Assembly (NCBI RefSeq): GCF_002135335.1
Contig: NZ_NEGC01000001.1
Location: forward strand, 372,001 to 436,000
DNA from: Acinetobacter sp. ANC 4470
GTDB taxonomy: Bacteria > Pseudomonadota > Gammaproteobacteria > Pseudomonadales > Moraxellaceae
Direction: 5' to 3'
Length of the DNA: 64,000 nucleotides
Below, piece by piece: positions 9,734-18,652 of the stretch. Numbering within the stretch: position 1 is the first letter of the stretch; every line of letters starts with the position of its first letter. The translations under genes and the position numbers were made by a program. The notes beneath the pieces are model-generated. The model saw nothing but the letters and a program-made list of their open reading frames with translations. It made no database searches and was not told the origin of the DNA.

Positions 9734-9862
9734 TTTATCTTGAGTCATATGGCTATCTCGTATAGCCAATATGAACATAACAATCACGACACACAACATC
9801 GGAAATAATAAGCTGATCACAAGCACTTGGCTTTTTGACAATTTACCCAAGCTTTTAGGCAT
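9704..9862 (-). CDS. Possible small single-span membrane protein (52 aa)
   Basis: A minus-strand frame starting ATG at 9862 encodes a 52-residue peptide beginning [13 protein letters not shown] strongly hydrophobic stretch of about 22 residues ([20 protein letters not shown]) follows, then a polar tail. A basic N-terminus before a single hydrophobic span is the usual layout of a small membrane protein. It starts 62 bases after kdpE and in the same direction, so it could be the last cistron of the kdp operon. Its 3' end overlaps the end of gor on the other strand by 30 bases. The ribosome binding site is weak (GGTGG about 8 bases upstream). No family recognised. Confidence 0.4.
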   Translation of the reverse strand: MPKSLGKLSKSQVLVISLLFPMLCVVIVMFILAIRDSHMTQDKLTHSDEFFS

Positions 9863-9924
9863 CTTTTTCAACCACCGAACCTATAGCTGAACGATATAAC
9901 AGACACCATAACAACGAAACGTGG

Positions 9925-10665
9925 TTATTCTTTTGCTGATGTAACAGAACCCTCTTTACCTAAAAACCTTAACCCCACGCCTGGTTCCGTCGCAATATAC
10001 TTAGGATGAATTGCATCATCCTGTAATTTACTGCGTAATTTAGCCACTAAAATACGTAAATAATGCGTATCTTGCTGATGTGTAGGCCCCCATAATTCTT
10101 TTAAAATCTGCGGTTGGGTAATTAATTGTCCCCGATGTTGAGCAAGCAGCATCAAGAGTTGAAATTCTTTACGGGTTAAAGACAATAACGCATTTGATAA
10201 AAATACCTGCCGTTGGGCAAAATCAATTTTTAACACCCCATCATCAAAAATAGCGGACTCTGTTGTCTGTGCAACCTGATTCCTTAGCATGGCCCGTATA
10301 CGTGCCATCAACTCTTGTACACTAAAAGGCTTGGTCACATAGTCATTCGCCCCTGCATCTAAAAGTGCAACTTTTTCAGTCTCATCCGCACGTACTGAAA
10401 GGATAATGACAGGTACTTGTGACCACGCCCGCAACTCTTTTAAAACCTCTTGCCCATCTAAATCAGGTAGACCTAAATCCAGAATCACCAAATCTGCACC
10501 TTGTAAGGCGAGCATTTCCAATCCCGTCTGCCCAGTTTCTGCCAAAAAAGTTTTATATCCTTGCGCGCGTAAGGCGATATCCAAAAACTTGCGGATTTGT
10601 GGTTCATCATCAATGATTAATACATTCACGGCATTGCTTGGAATATTTAAATCATTCATCTTCAT
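9925..10665 (-). CDS. kdpE: KdpE response regulator
   Basis: An OmpR-family DNA-binding response regulator that activates the kdp operon when K+ is limiting or osmolarity is high. The N-terminal receiver domain shows the acidic pair in LIIDDE (about residues 17-22), the phospho-acceptor Asp at about 63 in ILDLGLPDLDG, and the conserved Lys in YVTKPF. The C-terminal winged helix (about 140-240) contains LTRKEFQLL, HYLRILVAKLRSKL and the GVGLRF ending typical of KdpE. It follows kdpD by 23 bases with the same orientation, forming the tail of a kdpABCDE cluster. At 246 residues it is slightly longer than E. coli KdpE (225) because of extra residues at both ends. Confidence 0.96.
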   Translation of the reverse strand: MKMNDLNIPSNAVNVLIIDDEPQIRKFLDIALRAQGYKTFLAETGQTGLEMLALQGADLVILDLGLPDLDGQEVLKELRAWSQVPVIILSVRADETEKVALLDAGANDYVTKPFSVQELMARIRAMLRNQVAQTTESAIFDDGVLKIDFAQRQVFLSNALLSLTRKEFQLLMLLAQHRGQLITQPQILKELWGPTHQQDTHYLRILVAKLRSKLQDDAIHPKYIATEPGVGLRFLGKEGSVTSAKE

Positions 10666-10688
10666 TTATTTCTCATTTACGCCATGAT

Positions 10689-13346
10689 CTACTGTATAGG
10701 CAATACAATGCGAATACAGGTTCCCCGATGATTTTTTGCTTCAGTTGCTGAAATCTGGCCCATATGTGCCCCAATAATGGCTTTTACAATGGTCAATCCC
10801 AAACCCGTGCCGTATTGTCCACGATCGCCACGTTGCATGGTATAGAACATATCAAAAATTCGATTGCGTTCGTCTTCAGGTATACCCAAACCCTGATCAC
10901 TAATGGCGATTTGTACCTGTTCATCACTAACTTTTTTAACTTCAATTTCAACAGCTTCATCTTCAGGTGAAAACTTCGCTGCATTTTCCAATACATTAAA
11001 AATGGCTTGTTCAATTAAGGCAGCATGTACAAATAAACTGACCGCCTCTTCAGGCATGCTAATACGTACCTGAACTTTGGGTAAATATCGCTTTAAACGG
11101 CGCACTGCTGACCCGACCAATTCATCTATTCCAATCCAGTCCCGCTTTAAACTTAAGCCTTCATGTCCTAAACGAGTCATATCCAATAAATTTTGGATAT
11201 AACGATCTAAACGCTCACCTTCCAAATGAATCGCTTCAAGTAAACTGTCTTGATCTGCCTCATCCATCGAGTGTCGATAATGACTTAAAGTATCTGCAGC
11301 TCCAATCATAGAGGCTAAAGGTGAACGTAAATCGTGTGAAACAGAGGATAATAATGCTGAACGTAATTTCTCAGTTTCAGACGTCACATTAGCAATTTCC
11401 AATTCTTTGGTCAGTTGTGTTCGTGAAATGGCCTGTGCGATATATTCAATTATGGTTTCAGCTAAACGTTTTTGTTCAACACTCAGCATTTTCATATCAT
11501 TGGGGAACTTCAACCCAACCACACCCAAACATTGTTTCGATGCCAAAAGCGGCAAAAACCACCATTCATTTTCTGTCAAGGTTTGGGTAAAACGACCCGA
11601 AGGTTGCTGATTAGAGATGCTCCATTCGGCGGATATCTTCTCTTTATCTGAAAATGTGAAGTGATCTTTACCCATCAAGTCTTGGTTAGGGCAATAGAGT
11701 AGAACATCTGCTTGCAGATTTTTTTCTAAACTTTGTTTTGCAATTTCATTGACTTGTTCATCATTCACCGCAGTTGATAATTTCTGCCCTAAATCCTGCA
11801 TGATGCTGTTATAGCTATTGGCTGCTTTTAACGCGGTCACTTGCTCACGTAAACGAGATGCCAAACGACTTGCGATGAGTGCCGCTGCAAAAAATGCCAC
11901 AACGGTGATCACGCCCTGATGTGCCGAAATCTGAAAGGTATATCGAGGTGCGATAAAGAAAAAGTTATACACAAGGAAAAAAATGATTGCGGAACATGCT
12001 GCTGCGGTCATGCGTGTTTTGGATGCGACAAAGACTACAGCGGTAATAAAGATGATTGAAAATTCTTCAAGACCTAGATACTTTTCCCCCAAGCCGGCAA
12101 TGATAATACTGATAATCGTCGTGAACAAAACCAATATTGATTCTTTAAAGCTTAGAAATAAACTGATTTGAGTTACAGAATGAAGCTTTTTTTGTCCTGC
12201 TGGAATTGGAACAATACTCAGCTCAAAATGTGGATGATGCTTTAAAAGCTGTTCAATTAAATTGGATTTAAAGTTGAAGCTATATTTTTTAGCTGGCGTC
12301 TGCGCCACCACTAAAGTTGAAATACCCCGTTCAAGCGCAAATTCTGACAGTGTTTTAGCATGTTGCTGACCGTATAAAATTTCGGTCATCCCGCCAAGCT
12401 GACGACATAAATTCAAGGCCCGCTCTATTTCCCTGCTTTGTGCATCTGCTTGATGGATCTGTTGATTATCTTTTTGCTGCTGATGCTGATCCATAAAAGC
12501 AACCACTGTCCAAGTGGCTAAACGGTTTTCAGCAAGACGACATCCTGCGCGTACTAAAGCTTCAGACTGCCCTAAACCATCGACCATAACGAGTAAATGA
12601 TTTTTAAGGGGAATTGGGGGCAGCCCTTGTAAGGCAAAATTTTCACGGACATCGCTATCGACATGACTGGCAACCGTTTGCATGGCCAGTTCACGTAAAG
12701 CGGTTAAATTTGAACTATTAAAAAAGCCCTGCAATGCATGTTGAACTTGCTCGGGAATATACACTTTGCCCTGATTTAAACGCTCTAACAATTCATTAAC
12801 AGGTAAGTCAATTAAGCGAATATCTCGAATTCGATCAAAGACTCGGTCTGGTACAGTTTCTTTGACTCGAATACCTGTAATTTGATAAATCACATCATTT
12901 AAACTTTCTAAATGTTGGATATTCATAGTGGTAAAAACATCAATACCAGCATCAAGCAGTTCATTAATATCCTGCCACCGTTTTTCATGTCGACTTCCGG
13001 GCATATTGGTATGGGCAAATTCATCGACCAAAACAATTTTAGCTTTCTTTTCAAGAACTGCATCTAAATCCATTTCTTCAAGATGATGCCCTTGATATTG
13101 CATCTTTTTTCGAGGAATACAGGGTAATCCCTCAATTAAACCTTCAGTTTCTACACGACCATGTGTCTCGATATAAGCAATAACAATATTTTGCCCTTGC
13201 TGAAATAATTCACGTGCTCGAACCAGCATGGCATAGGTTTTTCCTACCCCCGGGGCAGCACCTAAAAATATGGTTAAGCGCCCCGATTGATAGCGCTTGG
13301 CATGTTGCAATAAAACATCTACTTTATTCTTTCGATTTTCAGTCAT
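10689..13346 (-). CDS. kdpD: KdpD sensor histidine kinase
   Basis: An inner-membrane sensor kinase that responds to K+ limitation and turgor and phosphorylates KdpE. Domains in order: the KdpD N-terminal domain with Walker A GAAPGVGKT at 29-37 and the Walker B region DEFAHTN near 107-113; a universal-stress-protein-like domain (about 250-380); four closely spaced transmembrane segments (about 400-495); a GAF-like region (about 520-640); the dimerisation and phosphoacceptor helix with His in SSVSHDLRSPLAS; and a HATPase domain with DQGLGIP and TGLGLTIVKAI. At 885 residues it has the usual full length. It lies between kdpC and kdpE. The 160-base gap to kdpC is larger than those between kdpA, B and C, so a second promoter is possible. 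Confidence 0.97.
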   Translation of the reverse strand: MTENRKNKVDVLLQHAKRYQSGRLTIFLGAAPGVGKTYAMLVRARELFQQGQNIVIAYIETHGRVETEGLIEGLPCIPRKKMQYQGHHLEEMDLDAVLEKKAKIVLVDEFAHTNMPGSRHEKRWQDINELLDAGIDVFTTMNIQHLESLNDVIYQITGIRVKETVPDRVFDRIRDIRLIDLPVNELLERLNQGKVYIPEQVQHALQGFFNSSNLTALRELAMQTVASHVDSDVRENFALQGLPPIPLKNHLLVMVDGLGQSEALVRAGCRLAENRLATWTVVAFMDQHQQQKDNQQIHQADAQSREIERALNLCRQLGGMTEILYGQQHAKTLSEFALERGISTLVVAQTPAKKYSFNFKSNLIEQLLKHHPHFELSIVPIPAGQKKLHSVTQISLFLSFKESILVLFTTIISIIIAGLGEKYLGLEEFSIIFITAVVFVASKTRMTAAACSAIIFFLVYNFFFIAPRYTFQISAHQGVITVVAFFAAALIASRLASRLREQVTALKAANSYNSIMQDLGQKLSTAVNDEQVNEIAKQSLEKNLQADVLLYCPNQDLMGKDHFTFSDKEKISAEWSISNQQPSGRFTQTLTENEWWFLPLLASKQCLGVVGLKFPNDMKMLSVEQKRLAETIIEYIAQAISRTQLTKELEIANVTSETEKLRSALLSSVSHDLRSPLASMIGAADTLSHYRHSMDEADQDSLLEAIHLEGERLDRYIQNLLDMTRLGHEGLSLKRDWIGIDELVGSAVRRLKRYLPKVQVRISMPEEAVSLFVHAALIEQAIFNVLENAAKFSPEDEAVEIEVKKVSDEQVQIAISDQGLGIPEDERNRIFDMFYTMQRGDRGQYGTGLGLTIVKAIIGAHMGQISATEAKNHRGTCIRIVLPIQ

Positions 13347-13506
13347 AGATTAATCTTTAATTAATAAAATCATTAAATTTAATCAATACAATTCAATGAT
13401 TTATTTTTATTTTTTATTGAAACGGCGAAATCCTACCATATAAAGTTTAATGGTAGGACTCCGTTGTGAAAAGATATGACAAACAATTTTTGTAAATATA
13501 CAGCAA

Positions 13507-14112
13507 TTATTCTTTTATCTGATCCAAAGCCAAATTTAACTCAAGTACATTAATACGCTCCTTCCCCAACATGCCAAATGTTGGCTTTAACGTATATTCC
13601 TGAATCAGTTCAATTACTTGCTGATCAGATAAATGTCTAGCTTCTGCAACACGTTTCACCTGAATCATGGCAGATTTCAGACTGATTTCAGGATCAATCC
13701 CACTGCCTGAAGCAGTCACCAAATCACTCGGAATCTGGCTACGATCAATATGATCCCTAGCTTCAATATCCGCTATACGTTGCTCAATAATTTTCGTCAA
13801 TTCAGGATTGGTTCTTGCCATATTACTTCCTGCCATTGCCATAGGATCATAATTGGCTGCCGATGGACGAGCCTGAAAATACTTCGGATCAGTAAAGGGT
13901 TGCGCCACTAAACTGGAACCTAAAATCTTTCCATCTAATTCAATCAAGCTGCCATTGGCTTGAGCTGGAAATAAAAGCTGTCCAAGTCCTGTCGCGATTG
14001 CACTATATAAAAAACCACACAAACCTAAACTGACGATGGTCAGCCCGATTGAAGAACGAAGCAATGAGGCATATGAAGGTTGTAGCAAGTGTTCTGTATT
14101 TACAGTATTCAT
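13507..14112 (-). CDS. kdpC: KdpC subunit of the K+-transporting ATPase
   Basis: A small subunit that stabilises KdpAB and contributes to ATP binding, anchored by one N-terminal transmembrane helix (about residues 18-42) with a periplasmic C-terminal domain. I chose the ATG at 14112 because AAGGAG lies 6 bases upstream. The longer frame reaching to 14172 would overlap kdpB and has no ribosome binding site. At 201 residues the length fits the family. The conserved features FQARPSAANYDPMAMAGSN and TASGSGIDPEIS are both present, as in KdpC from other bacteria. It starts 10 bases after the kdpB stop. Confidence 0.95.
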   Translation of the reverse strand: MNTVNTEHLLQPSYASLLRSSIGLTIVSLGLCGFLYSAIATGLGQLLFPAQANGSLIELDGKILGSSLVAQPFTDPKYFQARPSAANYDPMAMAGSNMARTNPELTKIIEQRIADIEARDHIDRSQIPSDLVTASGSGIDPEISLKSAMIQVKRVAEARHLSDQQVIELIQEYTLKPTFGMLGKERINVLELNLALDQIKE

Positions 14113-14122
14113 GTTCCGCTCC

Positions 14123-16150
14123 TTATACAACCAATATTTGACTGATGACCAGATCAATGGCTTTGATTGCAATGAATGGCAATATCACCCCACCTGCACC
14201 ATAAATCAGCATGTTACGGCGTAATAATTGTGTTGATGTTGAAGGTTTAAATTTCACACCACGTAAAGCGATTGGAATGAGTAATGGAATAATGATGGCA
14301 TTAAAAATCAGTGCAGAAAGGATGGCACTTTCAGAACTGCCCAATTGCATTACATTTAACACACTCATTTGTGGAATGGCAGCAACGAAAAGTGCAGGTA
14401 ATATCGCAAAATATTTTGAAATATCATTGGCCAAAGAGAATGTAGTCAATGCACCACGGGTAATCAATTGTTGTTTTCCAATTTCAACCACAGCCAATAA
14501 TTTGGTCGGATCAGAATCTAAATCCACCATATTGCCTGCTTCTTTGGCCGCTTGCGTACCTGAGTTCATCGCCAAGCCAATATCAGCCTGTGCAAGTGCT
14601 GGCGCATCGTTGGTGCCATCTCCAACCATTGCAACTAAAAGCCCTTTGTTTTGTTCAGCACGAATACAGTTCAATTTATCTTCAGGTCTGGCTTCCGCAA
14701 TATAATCATCCACACCTGCTTCAGCGGCAATTGCAGCAGCAGTCAACGGATTATCCCCTGTCACCATGACTGTTTTAATACCCATTTCACGCAAACGTGC
14801 AAACTTTTCTTTGATGCCTGGTTTAATCACATCCGACAGTTCAATCACGCCCAGTAAGTTTTGACCACGAGCAACAACTAAAGGCGTTGCCCCTTTCGAC
14901 GCGACTTGTTCAACACGAGTTTTGAGTTCGATATGTTGGGAAATGTCTTGTACTGTAAATTTTAAAATCGCATCCAGAGCACCCTTACGAATTTGCTGAC
15001 CATCGACCAAATTCAAACCTGAAATACGGGTTGATGCATTAAATGGAATAAATTCAGCCTGTTCAGGTTCCTGAACCCTTTCACCCTGTTCTTTAGCCAG
15101 TGCAACAACAGATTTACCTTCAGGTGTAGGATCGGCAAGTGAAGTTAATACCGCAGCTTGGCGAAGTTCTGATTCAGAAATACCCGCTAATGGATAAAAT
15201 ACCGTCGCCTGACGATCACCATAGGTAATAGTTCCTGTTTTATCCAGAAGCAAAACATCAATATCACCTGCAACTTCAACCGCTTTACCTGATTTTGCAA
15301 TCACATTGGCTTTTAAAGCACGGTTCATTCCCGCAATACCAATCGCAGGCAGTAAGCCGCCAATAGTGGTCGGAATAAGACACACCAATAAAGCCACCAA
15401 CAGAATAGGATTGATAGAAATATTCAGAAAATGACCAATGATCGGCAAACTGATCACCACGATGACAAAAGTCGCAGTCATGACGGTCAGTAAAATACCA
15501 AGTGCAATTTCATTTGGTGTTTTTTGACGATTTGAACCTTCAACCAAAGCAATCATACGGTCTAAAAAGCTATTACCAACTTCTGCTGTGACTTGCACGA
15601 TTATACGGTCGGTTAAAACTTTAGTACCGCCAATCACACCTGAACGATCTGTTCCTGCTTCACGTAGCACAGGTGCAGACTCACCTGTCACCGCTGCTTC
15701 ATTAATGGTGGCAAAGCCATGAACAATTTCACCATCAGAGGGAATTAGTTCACCTGCACGAACTTCAATTAAATCATTCGGTTTTAATGCAGTCGCAGCA
15801 ACTTGTATGCCATCAACATCTTGTAAATTTGCGATACGTCTTGCGGTTAAATTTTGACGCGCCTGTCTCAGCGATGATGCCTGACCACGCCCTTTGGCTT
15901 CGGCAATGGCTTCTGCATAATTGGCAAACAACACGGTAATAAATAAAATCAGCGTTACAAGAAAACCAAAAACAAGGTCTGCTTTGCCTAAAATCGTACT
16001 GATAAAAGTCACAATCGTGCCAAGCCACACAATTGACATCACTGGGTTTTTAAATGCATGTTGTGGTAACAGTTTAATAAATGCATTTTTCCATGCTTCA
16101 GCTTGAAAAAGCGTTGAAGTATTTTGTTCAGAATGTACTGAGTTTTTCAT
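14123..16150 (-). CDS. kdpB: KdpB, ATP-hydrolysing subunit of the K+ pump
   Basis: The catalytic P-type ATPase subunit, which powers K+ uptake through KdpA at the inner membrane. The ATG at 16150 has AAGGAG 8 bases upstream; the in-frame GTG three codons earlier is too close to that site. This gives 675 residues. Motifs, numbered from this start: TGES at about 155-158 in the actuator domain, the phosphorylated Asp at about 303 in DKTGT, and further on MVTGDNPLTA and MVGDGTNDAPAL of the phosphorylation domain. The Ser of TGES is the one whose phosphorylation inhibits E. coli KdpB, so the same control is possible. The gene starts 12 bases after the kdpA stop. Confidence 0.97.
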   Translation of the reverse strand: MKNSVHSEQNTSTLFQAEAWKNAFIKLLPQHAFKNPVMSIVWLGTIVTFISTILGKADLVFGFLVTLILFITVLFANYAEAIAEAKGRGQASSLRQARQNLTARRIANLQDVDGIQVAATALKPNDLIEVRAGELIPSDGEIVHGFATINEAAVTGESAPVLREAGTDRSGVIGGTKVLTDRIIVQVTAEVGNSFLDRMIALVEGSNRQKTPNEIALGILLTVMTATFVIVVISLPIIGHFLNISINPILLVALLVCLIPTTIGGLLPAIGIAGMNRALKANVIAKSGKAVEVAGDIDVLLLDKTGTITYGDRQATVFYPLAGISESELRQAAVLTSLADPTPEGKSVVALAKEQGERVQEPEQAEFIPFNASTRISGLNLVDGQQIRKGALDAILKFTVQDISQHIELKTRVEQVASKGATPLVVARGQNLLGVIELSDVIKPGIKEKFARLREMGIKTVMVTGDNPLTAAAIAAEAGVDDYIAEARPEDKLNCIRAEQNKGLLVAMVGDGTNDAPALAQADIGLAMNSGTQAAKEAGNMVDLDSDPTKLLAVVEIGKQQLITRGALTTFSLANDISKYFAILPALFVAAIPQMSVLNVMQLGSSESAILSALIFNAIIIPLLIPIALRGVKFKPSTSTQLLRRNMLIYGAGGVILPFIAIKAIDLVISQILVV

Positions 16151-16162
16151 GAATTTCACTCC

Positions 16163-17896
16163 TTACCCTCGAACCAATAACAAATGATCAGCGATTGGTC
16201 CTAAGACTAAGACAGGCATAAATTGCAATAAGGTCAACATCACAACGATGGCGATTAAAGTTAAAGCAAAGGTAGGGGTTTCAACTTTTAAGCTACCATT
16301 ACTTTCAGGTGCCTGACTCTTGGCAGCTAAACGTGTCGCAATAATCAGAGGAATAATTAAAGTTGGGAAACGTCCGAGCAGTAAGGCAATGCTACAGGTA
16401 ACATTCCACCACACGGTGTTATCTGCTAAACCTTCAAAACCTGAACCGTTATTGGCAAATGCGGAAACATATTCATATAAAACTTGCGAAACGCCATGAT
16501 ATGCAGGATTGCTGTTACCTGTGAGTTCAGGGAAAAATAAGGCAATCGAGGTTAATCCTAAAATCACAATCGGTTGGATCAGAATAACCACGGCAAGCAG
16601 TTTAATTTCACCCGCTTCAATTTTTCGACCAAAAAGCTCAGGTGTACGCCCAGTCATTAAACCTGCAATAAACACAGCCAAAAATAAATAAATGATGAAT
16701 TGCTGTAAGCCACAGCCGATACCACCCCAAATCGCATTAATCAACATATTTGAAAGTGTAACCAATCCTGTCAGTGGCGATGCAGAATCATGCATCATAT
16801 TGACTGAACCATTATTCACTTGCGTGGTTAATGCTGCCCATAGCGCAGAAGATGATTCACCAAAACGCATCTCTTTACCTTCCATCGCAGAAATTTGCGA
16901 TGCGGTTTGAGAAAGACTTTCTGACCAGATTGCACTTGATGCTGAAATTACCGACATTAACAACATTGAGCCAAAAACAAAGCCTGCAAACTTTGGACGT
17001 TTGGTGAAAAAACCCAACATGAAAATGACAGAAATAGGAATGAGTAAAATCGCCAACATTTCCATAAAATTGGAGAATGGTGTTGGATTTTCTAGAGGTA
17101 CAGCACTGTTCGGGCCATACCATCCACCACCATTACTACCAAGTTGCTTAATCGCAACCATAGGTGCAACGGGTCCCAATGGAATTTTTTGTGTTTTTAA
17201 TTCTGAAGTCTGATCAATGACCTGAACTTCTGGCCCACCCTGAAATGTCGCAGGTACACCCTGACTATTTAAAAATATTGCCCAGACCATACAAATGGGT
17301 AATAAGAAGCGGAATGTTGGACGAATGACATCTGCCCAATAGTTTCCGACATCGATGCTTTTAATTTTTTCACTAAAACTTTCGTCAGATAAATGTGATT
17401 CTGTCGCGGTTTGAGCATTTAAGCGATCAAAAAATAACGCACGAACGGTTGCAACCACCATTGCCAAGCCCATCATCGGGGTAATGACTTGTAAACCAAC
17501 AATTCCAACCATTTGCGATAAATAGGAAAGCTGTGCCTGACCTGAATAATGTTGTTGATTGGTATTGGTCAAGAATGAAATCATGGTGTGTAAAGCCAAA
17601 TCCCATGACATATTAGGTGCATTGTTTGGATTTAAGGGCAACCAAGCTTGCACCATAAATAGTCCCCAAACGACTAAAGCTATTACGATACAACTCAGTA
17701 TAAAACTTAATATATAGGTCTTAACATGCATCCCTTGTTTAGGGTTTGTCCCCAAAATTGCATAAATCGGTTTTTCGATCCAATTGAACAGTGGATCAAT
17801 CTTCATTGCACGATTGTGCATAATGGCAGCAAGATATTTTCCGAGTGGAAAAGCCAAAAGCGTGACAATGACTAGAAGTAGAATGAGCTCTAACAT
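16163..17896 (-). CDS. kdpA: KdpA, K+-binding channel subunit
   Basis: A potassium-binding and translocating membrane subunit related to K+ channel and Trk-type proteins, with about ten transmembrane helices over 577 residues. The selectivity-filter segments are visible: TNTNQQHYSG at 110-119, GSNGGGWYG from residue 253, and later filter repeats near NMLINAIWGGIGCG and FANNGSGFEG. An AAGGGGAG ribosome binding site lies just upstream of the ATG. It is the first gene of kdpABCDE. I found no kdpF-like small membrane peptide ahead of it, so the complex may lack KdpF or use one encoded elsewhere. The promoter should lie in the 755-base gap shared with fadL. Confidence 0.97.
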   Translation of the reverse strand: MLELILLLVIVTLLAFPLGKYLAAIMHNRAMKIDPLFNWIEKPIYAILGTNPKQGMHVKTYILSFILSCIVIALVVWGLFMVQAWLPLNPNNAPNMSWDLALHTMISFLTNTNQQHYSGQAQLSYLSQMVGIVGLQVITPMMGLAMVVATVRALFFDRLNAQTATESHLSDESFSEKIKSIDVGNYWADVIRPTFRFLLPICMVWAIFLNSQGVPATFQGGPEVQVIDQTSELKTQKIPLGPVAPMVAIKQLGSNGGGWYGPNSAVPLENPTPFSNFMEMLAILLIPISVIFMLGFFTKRPKFAGFVFGSMLLMSVISASSAIWSESLSQTASQISAMEGKEMRFGESSSALWAALTTQVNNGSVNMMHDSASPLTGLVTLSNMLINAIWGGIGCGLQQFIIYLFLAVFIAGLMTGRTPELFGRKIEAGEIKLLAVVILIQPIVILGLTSIALFFPELTGNSNPAYHGVSQVLYEYVSAFANNGSGFEGLADNTVWWNVTCSIALLLGRFPTLIIPLIIATRLAAKSQAPESNGSLKVETPTFALTLIAIVVMLTLLQFMPVLVLGPIADHLLLVRG

Positions 17897-18652
17897 GGCA
17901 ACTCCCCTTGAAATAAAGTCACCATGTTGATTTGCGTTATATTTTTAAATGTCTTGCATTGTAAGCATATGATTTGATGCTTTATTTGTTGATGAGCTAT
18001 GAATTTAGCGTCCATCGTTTCCATCCTAAACATCGGGGATATTCCACGATGTAGTATGAAAAAAAATGGCGTAAACTCTCTATTGAATAAATGACATTAG
18101 GCGTAAAATTTACGTAAAATTCTGAATCAAAATAGCAACGTTATAATGCTCTGAACTTTTAGAATTTTGAACATCAAATCTGATTTTAAAAACTCCAGTA
18201 TTCACATTCCATCCATACTTATCTCGCTAAAGTATTAAATATAAGCTTCCATCAGTGCTCCGCATTAAAACGATATCGTTATATCCAAACGATACTTACT
18301 ATTAAATAGTGTGATAAAAGCAACAAATAAACATTCTAACTTTCACGCTAAATGATTATTTTATAATCAAACGAAAATCTAAACCCTCACCCATAAATTT
18401 TCATTTATTAAATTATTTTTCAAATACTTACAATAAATAAATTAACAAAATTTAGACAAAAAAACCAAATATATAAAATTTTATTCTTATTTATTTTTCT
18501 AGAGCATTTACTCTTTTTTTTATTGTGCTATTTTTGTCACATGGAGTAACAAATGATATCCGGTTAAAAGACTAATGTTACCAAAATGAATACTGAGCCT
18601 AAATAACATAAAGCAGTAGTAATAAAATTTGTATCTCAAGGAAAGACACAGA
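17897..18652. other. Divergent regulatory region between kdpA and fadL
   Basis: About 755 bases, strongly AT-rich, with no convincing ORF. It must hold the kdp promoter and the first fadL promoter. It contains a perfect 12-bp palindrome AACGATATCGTT at 18269-18280 with a near copy of half of it about 7 bases further right, and the motif shared with the second fadL gene at 18502-18540. Confidence 0.5.
18502..18540 (+). promoter_or_regulatory. Shared upstream motif of fadL copy 1
   Basis: A block beginning GAGCATTTACTCTTTTTTT recurs, with only small changes over nearly 40 bases, ahead of the second fadL gene (20154-20192). It sits about 110 bases before the start codon here and about 40 bases before it in the second copy. 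Being kept in both spacers suggests a promoter element, an operator or a leader sequence. Confidence 0.45.

Noticed and set aside
14036..17213. Several plus-strand frames of 60-164 residues opposite kdpA, kdpB and kdpC
   Set aside because: They are antisense shadows of well-supported genes and have no ribosome binding sites or recognisable products.
17897..18030. Small minus-strand frame overlapping the kdpA start as a kdpF candidate
   Set aside because: It encodes a polar peptide of about 45 residues with several Gln, Lys and His and no hydrophobic span, unlike KdpF.
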